Shown piece after piece: positions 57,866-64,000 of a stretch of 64,000 nt of DNA (position 1 is the stretch's first letter; each line of letters begins with the position of its first letter). The notes beneath the pieces were generated by a model. That model made no database searches, was not told the origin of the DNA, and saw only the letters and a program-made list of their open reading frames with translations. Made by a program: the position numbers and the translations under genes. Source of the stretch: Alnus glutinosa (Eukaryota > Streptophyta > Magnoliopsida > Fagales > Betulaceae); assembly GCF_958979055.1 (NCBI RefSeq), contig NC_084887.1, forward strand, positions 24,735,044-24,799,043. Reading direction: 5' to 3'.

Positions 57866-58190
57866 TTGGCCGAGTCACAAATAGAGTTAACTCTAGTTCT
57901 TCCTTCTTCCTCAATGTGTCTTTCGGTGGGTAAACAAACAAGTGAGATGCTAAACAAGGGATTCCAGGAGCGGCCCAATTTTGCTGTTGTTGTGGGGGAA
58001 GATTTTGTTGTTGCTGTGGCTGAAATTAGTGATGAGAGAGGCAACATCATTCTGACTGTTACTTAGAAATTGGTTTCCACTAATGCACTCCTTGGTGAAG
58101 CTTCTGTTGCCCTTTTGGCTACTCGCGCGGTTGGCTGCAGCTTCTTCTGGCTGTGGCAATCTGTTTCTAGAGGGTGATGCTCAGCCGGAA
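57866..58190 (+). pseudogene. RNase H-like (RVT_3 type) fragment, unit 4
   Basis: Open for 66 codons (ERPNFAVVVGEDFVVAVA, then EISDERGNIILTVT), then a stop, then STNALLGEASVALLAT in the same order as unit 2. Degenerate RNase H-like domain, probably from an old non-LTR retrotransposon or related host gene. Confidence 0.6.
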
Positions 58191-58199
58191 TGTCCTAGT

Positions 58200-58660
58200 C
58201 TTGAACTTGAGCAGAAACCCTAACCGTGGCTAGCTTTTACCTCACCTGCCTGTTAAAGCATTCTTCACAACCTAACAACCTCTCTTTCTCTTCCATCTTC
58301 CCCCAGTTTCTTTATCCTTCCCTGCGCCTCACTTAGAAGTGAGATCTTTTACATTTAGGGTAGCATGATTACCATCATGACAGATTCAAATCAGTGAGTC
58401 TATACAGCTGCAGTAACTTCTACCACTATGGAAATATCTAGCCACTCTCGACCAACAACCTCTTTTCATAAGTTACACAAGCTCCAGATCTGTACGGTGA
58501 TCAAATTAAGCAAATTGAGGTCCAAATATAAACGGAAGGACTTTCTTTTTAACAACAATAGACCAGATCATTCACGCTAATGTAAAACCAAAAACTTTTG
58601 CTAATTCTCTGTATCCAAGTGTTTCTGTATTTAAGGTCTAAAAGAAAATTATGTTCTCTT
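58200..58660. other. Unassigned spacer
   Basis: No coding sequence or bounded repeat recognised. Confidence 0.4.
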
Positions 58661-58662
58661 AC

Positions 58663-59592
58663 CTTAACAAGAGCTTGAATCGAAGCTTGAAGCCTATAAA
58701 TGCACGGCAAAGCACCGTCATCTGTCTCACAGCTAAAAAAAAGAAGAGAAAAGTAGCATTAATAAATGGTAAGATAGGCATTCTCGAAAACTTTCTTGAA
58801 TAAACAGAGACATACACATGCATGCAAGCACAGATAATCTAAATTAACTTCTTCTATGACTGCACAGGCATCTGCATACCAAGTCATGCAGGACTCGGAA
58901 AGAACAATTTTAGACCATATTCTCTTTCAGAGGACAGTCAATTATATGTACGTTTTGAAGTTACCTGCCGAATCCAAAATTTATTAATATCAAATATATT
59001 AGCTCGACTTCTTTAGTGTAGAGATTCTAAATGAATAATTCAAAAATGGAAAGAATCTAGTTCAGCAAATTACTAGAAACAAAAATAATATTAGTGGTTG
59101 AAAAGAAAATAAAGAACAATTACCCAAAAAAAAAAAAACCTTTGTTATATTTGTTACTGGGGTAAACCAGTGCATCTCATTACCAGAAAATTCCTTTGTT
59201 ATTTGTTATCAATTATAGTGGAATTGCCACTATCAAGTTTGTCCCTATGCTAATTTGCCATATAACCTCATTCTTCAGGATGGACATTTCATCCGAACTA
59301 TTGACAGCATCATTGTTCAGCTATTTTAAAAAAACGTTACTGCTCAAAATTATAAGACAATCCATTAATCAAGCTGATTTTAGGAATAAGCTTACCTAGA
59401 TAGGAATTTTCAAATACCCATCCAATGAGAAAAATAATTTATCTTGCTACAGTGAAATCCATGACAGATATGTATTTAAAGAACTTATAACTATAATAAA
59501 GCAAATAAAAAAACTTACAGGTCGAAGTTATGTTCAGTTTGAAGGTCACGCCCATGCAACATAACAGAAAGAACAGTAACCCAAATAAGGAT
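58663..59592 (-). pseudogene. Two-exon gene fragment, protein not recognised
   Basis: On the minus strand, 59592-59519 and 58732-58663 behave as exons. The first follows TTATCTAG and ends at CT/GTAAGT; the second follows a T-rich tract ending TTTAG and ends at AAG/GTAAGA. Joined they are open for exactly 48 codons (ILIWVTVLSVMLHGRDLQ, then NFDLCETDDGALP, then IYRLQASIQALVK). Flanking exons are not found, so this is either a piece of a decayed gene or chance. I do not recognise the family. Confidence 0.35.
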
Positions 59593-59748
59593 CTAGATAA
59601 TGAAAGTATCAGTCATTGACAATATTAGCTAGACTGTCAATACATATAAAAAGGAAATTTAACGTGTGATAACTATGCATGCACCCAAAATAGAAGACAA
59701 GTCATCAGTACTCCACCTAGCTGTCAAAGAAATACTAGGCCACCTAAG

Positions 59749-60227
59749 TGTAATATATTATTCCTTTTTGGTTGTGGCCTTTATATCACATTTACGGTAT
59801 TTACTATGTTTATTATTTTTTCAATAAACATATACGGCTTTATGGATATTTCCATTAATTTAGATTACCGTAAATATGGAATCGGTATTATGGTTATTTC
59901 TATTAATTTAGATTACCGTAAATATGGAATCGGTTAATTGATTTTAAAAATCAATTAACAATATGGTTTCTTTGATGGAAGGAAACAATACGGTGTTTAC
60001 CATTTGAGGGTCCCTAACCTAGCCTATAAATAGAGTGCCTGTGTACACCATCAGTACAGCCATCAAGCAATAGGCATAGGTTAGAAGATCCCTCAAATAA
60101 TCTTTCTTGTTCTTCAGATGGATCGTGGAGACGCTTGAACAAACATGGCTAGAGGTAAGCCTGAATCCTGTTTATTCGTTTTCCGCTGCGCATGTTAGAT
60201 TAAATAATATGTTGATTATTTCTATCA
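59749..60227 (+). repeat. Probable 5' LTR of the copia element
   Basis: Ends TTTCTATCA just before the primer-binding site. The start TGTAATATATTATTCC is inferred from the TG rule. It contains TATAAATA (60025-60032) and an internal tandem duplication of about 48 nt (TTTAGATTACCGTAAATATG twice, near 59860-59930). Confidence 0.6.
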
Positions 60228-60229
60228 TG

Positions 60230-60242
60230 TGGTATCAGAGCC
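60230..60242 (+). other. Primer-binding site of the copia element
   Basis: TGGTATCAGAGCC, complementary to initiator methionine tRNA, two bases after the LTR end. Confidence 0.85.
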
Positions 60243-61435
60243 AGCCTCTGTGCTATTTTGCTCAGCATATAATTTTACTATGCGTTATCAATATTGAATC
60301 AAGTATTTTTTATTGGTTATCAATATTGAATCAAGTATATTCTATTTGGTATTGTTCACTGCTGTTTGTCAATATTGTTTGAGCAATATTTCGTCTTTTG
60401 TGACATGATAGAAACGCATTAGCGATTATTTTGTGAATATTTGTTGTTCACGTACTGTTTGTGAAAACCCATAAATTTGATATAACTATTTTTTGTTTTA
60501 TCACTATTCTGTGTATTGTGATATACTGCCTAATTTTGAGTTGTTGTAATCTTGATATGGGTATTTTCATAAAGGGGTGGTGGCTAGGGTTCCATTTTTA
60601 GGGTTTTCAACCCATCTGGAACATTACGGGTCGGGTTGGTTGGTGACTGGGTAGGGTTTCGACCCATTAAAGTTTTTGGGTTTGATATATTTTCGGGTAG
60701 GGTTTTTTTAAAACCCATGCAGTTTTGGGCCATTTAAGTGGGCTGACCTAGTTTGGGCCAGCACTATACATAGACCCAGAGGCCTGACCCGATTAAGTGG
60801 GTTGACCTAATTGCCAAATACAGTAGCCCATTTGGAGTCTTGTGACCCAAAAGCCCAACCCAATATAGTAGCCCAATACAGATACCCAACCCAAATTAAG
60901 TGGGTTAACCCAATTGGGTCAGCCCAATACAGCAACCCTTTTCAGTAACCCATCAAGTTCTTTTTAAAAGGGGAATTTAGGCCTTATGGTGTTTAGAACC
61001 TGGGTTCACCAGGTGTAAAGAGCCTTGGCCACTTACTAAACCATTAGGCCATGTTTTTTATTATGTCCTCATATTGCAGTTTTATTCCACTTATTATTTA
61101 CAGTGTTGTATTTTAAGATTGTTGTTTCTTTAATACATATATTGAGGTATATATTTTAATTTTAAATTTATATTGTTTAAATATAAATTGTTTGATGCCT
61201 AGACCTAAGAATAATTAACAATACCATATATATTGGTGTGTTTACAGTAATATCTAAGAATGCAATGTCGGGGAAAGTTCTGGCAAGGAAAGTCTTGGGA
61301 TTTAAGTGTGTCCGGTGTGACCCCCCTCACTTTCCTGGGAGCTCATCTGCTTGCACCTTGGAAAATGCTGTTTACCCCATTTAGGTATTTGTTTGTTATA
61401 TTCTTGGGGCTATTAAGGGGGCATCTATAAAGTTG

Positions 61436-61725
61436 TTAGATGTTAATGAAGTCACAATTATTATTATGATTTTGGGAGAGCCAAAGCATCCCAATTTTTG
61501 AATAATAATTGCATCAAGATTACACACACGTAATTATCATGATAATTATGGGAGAGCCAAAGCATCCCATTTTTGTATGATAATTACATCAGGATTACAC
61601 GCATGAACCTCATAAAGATTTATTAGATGTTCATGAATTACAGCGTGATTATTATGATTTTGGGAGAGCCAAAGCATCATAATTTTGTAATAATTGCATA
61701 AGGATCATACACATGAACTTCATAT
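61436..61725 (+). repeat. Three imperfect tandem repeats of about 95 bp
   Basis: Each unit contains GGGAGAGCCAAAGCATC, then TAATAATTGCAT or a variant, then AGGATTACAC/AGATTACAC, with ATGTTCATGAA-like spacers. They lie in the leader/gag region of the copia element. Confidence 0.75.
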
Positions 61726-64000
61726 AGAAAAATTAACATCGTCTTGTAGTTAATTCATAAATTTAATTACTTATCCCCAAAGGGAAGTTTTTATTTTTAT
61801 GACTTAATTAGAATAAGATAACAAATTTAGTATTAAAAGTGAAATTTCTTTCGGTTGCCCAAAGGTACGAAGAATTTTATTTATTAATATTTAAATTTGC
61901 TTTAGTCTTGTTAATAAAGAGTAAATTTCATGCGTGATGCAACCTTTGCCCACAGGTAGGTTGAAATTTACTATTTACTATTTAAATTGGCATTGGCCAA
62001 TTTGAAATAAAGTTACTTCATAGCATTAAAGTATTTATTTTAATTTTGGGTTATTGCAGCTATTCCTGTTACTCTACCTTTTGATGGTTTTATATTCCAA
62101 TACATTATGATAATATTTTTCTGACTGGAAAAATGATTGATATGCTTTTTCATTTGGGGTGTTAAAAATTTTGGTACTCCGTGTGGACAAACCACCTACT
62201 CCCGCGGAATTAAGTACGCCACGTGAGATTATTAAGCATGAACGGTGGGAGTGATTTAATCACTTAAGTTAGATGTTCATGAAATCTCATGTCACTAAAG
62301 TCATCAGGGATTTATTCCTTAATGTTTTAGAGCCAAAGTTTTATAAAGGTTGTTTATGAACATTTAGTAAGTTCAAACAAAACTTAGCCAGCACCCTAAT
62401 AGAAAAAGCTTTAAAGACAAACCTTTTACAGTTTCTGAAGTGTTTATAATCCCATTATGGGAATGAAGGATATTATAGATTAGCTTAAGTCCCTAAAGAT
62501 TGAGATTTTTGAGTCATTGTTGGTCTATTTCAATTTTTTGAATTCTCTCTTCTAAGTGTAGAATTTTATCTTGTAACACACGTAAGGATAAATGGTTAGT
62601 AAATAAACTTCTAACCATGTGTGTTCAAGGATATGAGAGAATTTATAAAGTGTTCACATGATTATTCATGTCAAAGGAAGGACCAATAAATGCAATCATG
62701 TCCAACACTTAAAGCATGAGAATAAGGTGCCAATAAAGTATTATGGCAATCAAGATACATATTTCTCATGAAATAAAGAAAATTAAGGGCATATAAAGAA
62801 AGATTGCATGAAGTATAAGAAATGACTTAAAATAAAGATAATCTCCATATCTAGTATGTCGTGAATCTCTTTTAGTGACTCAATCAAATATATTGTGGAT
62901 TGATTATGGTTTAACAATCCACATTGTCAACACAAATGCAGAGTCCTTTTTAAAATGGATAACACGTGTTTATAATTTGAGCTTGTTGGGATCTATAGGT
63001 TAATTTTAAAATTCAATTATAATTTTGACCTCAAAAAAATGATTTATATTCCATAATCTTTTTGAAATCTATTTTCTAGTTTGGCTTATTAAAAATTTCA
63101 ATTTTATTTTAAACTTGAAATTTTTCTTATTTTTTGGTGGAATATTGGTTGGGGTTTATTTAAAGTCTATTTAAAATTGACCTACGTCCCAATTTTTGAA
63201 ACAAAATTATTTGTTTATTCCTGCATAGTGATGTTGACGTAAAGTAGAGTCTTTAAGAATTTAAAAATGCTCTTGTTATGGCTTTGGAGATTGAAATATA
63301 TCTCCATACAGAAAATAAAAGTCGGTGATTTACTGACTTTGGTACTTGTGTGGATTGCATAAGGGAAAGCATACCAACAAGACCATTAGAGGTGCCAAAG
63401 AGAGCCTTTTAAAATTCTTGAGATCATGTACATTGAAATATGTTAACCTTTCCATACTCATTGCTTAAATGGTCAGAGATATTTTTATCTCTTTCAATGA
63501 TGACCATATAAAGTTTATGTATGTCTATCTTCTAAATATTAAAGCTGGGGTATTGAATGCTTTCAATATCTATAAGGAAGAAGAAGAGAAACAATATGAA
63601 GATCATAAGATCTAATATAGGCATAGAGTATTAAGGTAGGTACACACAAAGGGAAATGATTAGTAATACTAATCTGCTATTACCCTTATAGAGTAAAGCT
63701 TTGAAGACCATTGTGTATATGTTAAACAGTATTCCATCTAAGGTTGTCCATAAGACACCTTTTAAAGTATGAAATATATAGAAGCTTAGTTTAAATTATT
63801 TACACATATGGGGTTGCCTTGCTAAAGAGAGGATTTATAATCCTCGCCTAAGGAAATTAGATTCAAGGACAATCAGCGGATCTTTTATAAGCTATCTAGT
63901 AAACTTTAAAGGGTTTTAATGTTTTATTATCCTTCATATAAGCCTAGAGTTGTTGATTGTAAAATTTCTAGAGGATACGGAACCTAGTGGGAGTGCTCAT

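Larger units (their letters stand above)
59749..64000 (+). mobile_element. Ty1/copia-type retrotransposon, decayed, runs off the right edge
   Basis: A probable 5' LTR (59749-60227) is followed by a TGGTATCAGAGCC primer-binding site (60230-60242), a long leader, and pol remnants. From about 62.9 kb, stop-ridden frames give a protease-like WIDYGLTIHIVN, then CVDCIRGKHTNKTIRGAKES and FISFNDDHIKFMYVYLL (GAG-pre-integrase and integrase), then LRKLDSRTISGSFISYLVN (integrase end). This order is that of Ty1/copia. No long open frame survives. The 3' LTR is outside the window. Confidence 0.8.

Noticed and set aside
1-58200. A functional gene cluster linking glucanase, pectin methylesterase and carboxylesterase into one pathway
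   Set aside because: Each family is a tandem or segmental duplication, CXEs lack signal peptides and are not pectin esterases by family, and transposons fill the gaps. Co-location alone is not evidence.
1-64000. tRNA or rRNA genes
   Set aside because: No cloverleaf with A/B boxes or rRNA-like segment was noticed by eye; the tRNA-like strings TGGTATCAGAGCC are retrotransposon primer sites. A tRNAscan-type search was not possible.

Overview
This window is nuclear DNA of a flowering plant, most likely a woody eudicot. Genes have GT-AG introns. Intergenic DNA is AT-rich, full of poly(A/T) and TA/CT microsatellites, and crowded with plant transposons. I cannot name the species. No prokaryotic features were seen: no operons, CRISPR array or Shine-Dalgarno sites.

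Layout. 1-10.8 kb: two tandem minus-strand GH9 endo-beta-1,4-glucanase genes with the same seven-exon structure. The first is cut by the left edge; the second is complete (489 aa predicted). 14.6-23.9 kb: two plus-strand pectin methylesterases with an N-terminal inhibitor domain (525 and 514 aa), each with one intron at the same place. 24.3-55.1 kb: four minus-strand, intronless carboxylesterases of the plant CXE family (CXE1-4). They are dispersed by transposons but are clearly copies of one another. A broken third pectin methylesterase (41.56-42.2 kb) lies beside CXE3, so a PME 3' end plus CXE block was duplicated.

Between the genes lie well-delimited mobile elements. These include two non-autonomous hAT-like elements with 8-bp target duplications, and two tiny Mutator-like MITEs that share one 10-bp target repeated three times. 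There are several fold-back MITEs, one of them upstream of both CXE3 and CXE4. A non-LTR retroposon family inserted twice; one copy is itself interrupted by a 5.9-kb Ty3/gypsy element with 581-bp LTRs and a CATTT target duplication. A long-TIR Pack-MULE-like element spans 38.6-41.6 kb. The right end holds a decayed Ty1/copia element that runs off the window.

The glucanases and pectin methylesterases are wall-modifying enzymes. The carboxylesterases are cytosolic-type hydrolases of unknown substrate. Nothing shows that the three families form one pathway; tandem duplication explains their clustering better. I found no convincing new biological system. The most unusual points are CXE3, which looks like a recombinant of two CXE lineages and has lost its normal start frame; repeated +4-bp insertions in the PME pseudogene; and the layered transposon nesting. 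All exon boundaries were read by eye from splice consensus, reading frame and homology between the copies; no transcript data were available.
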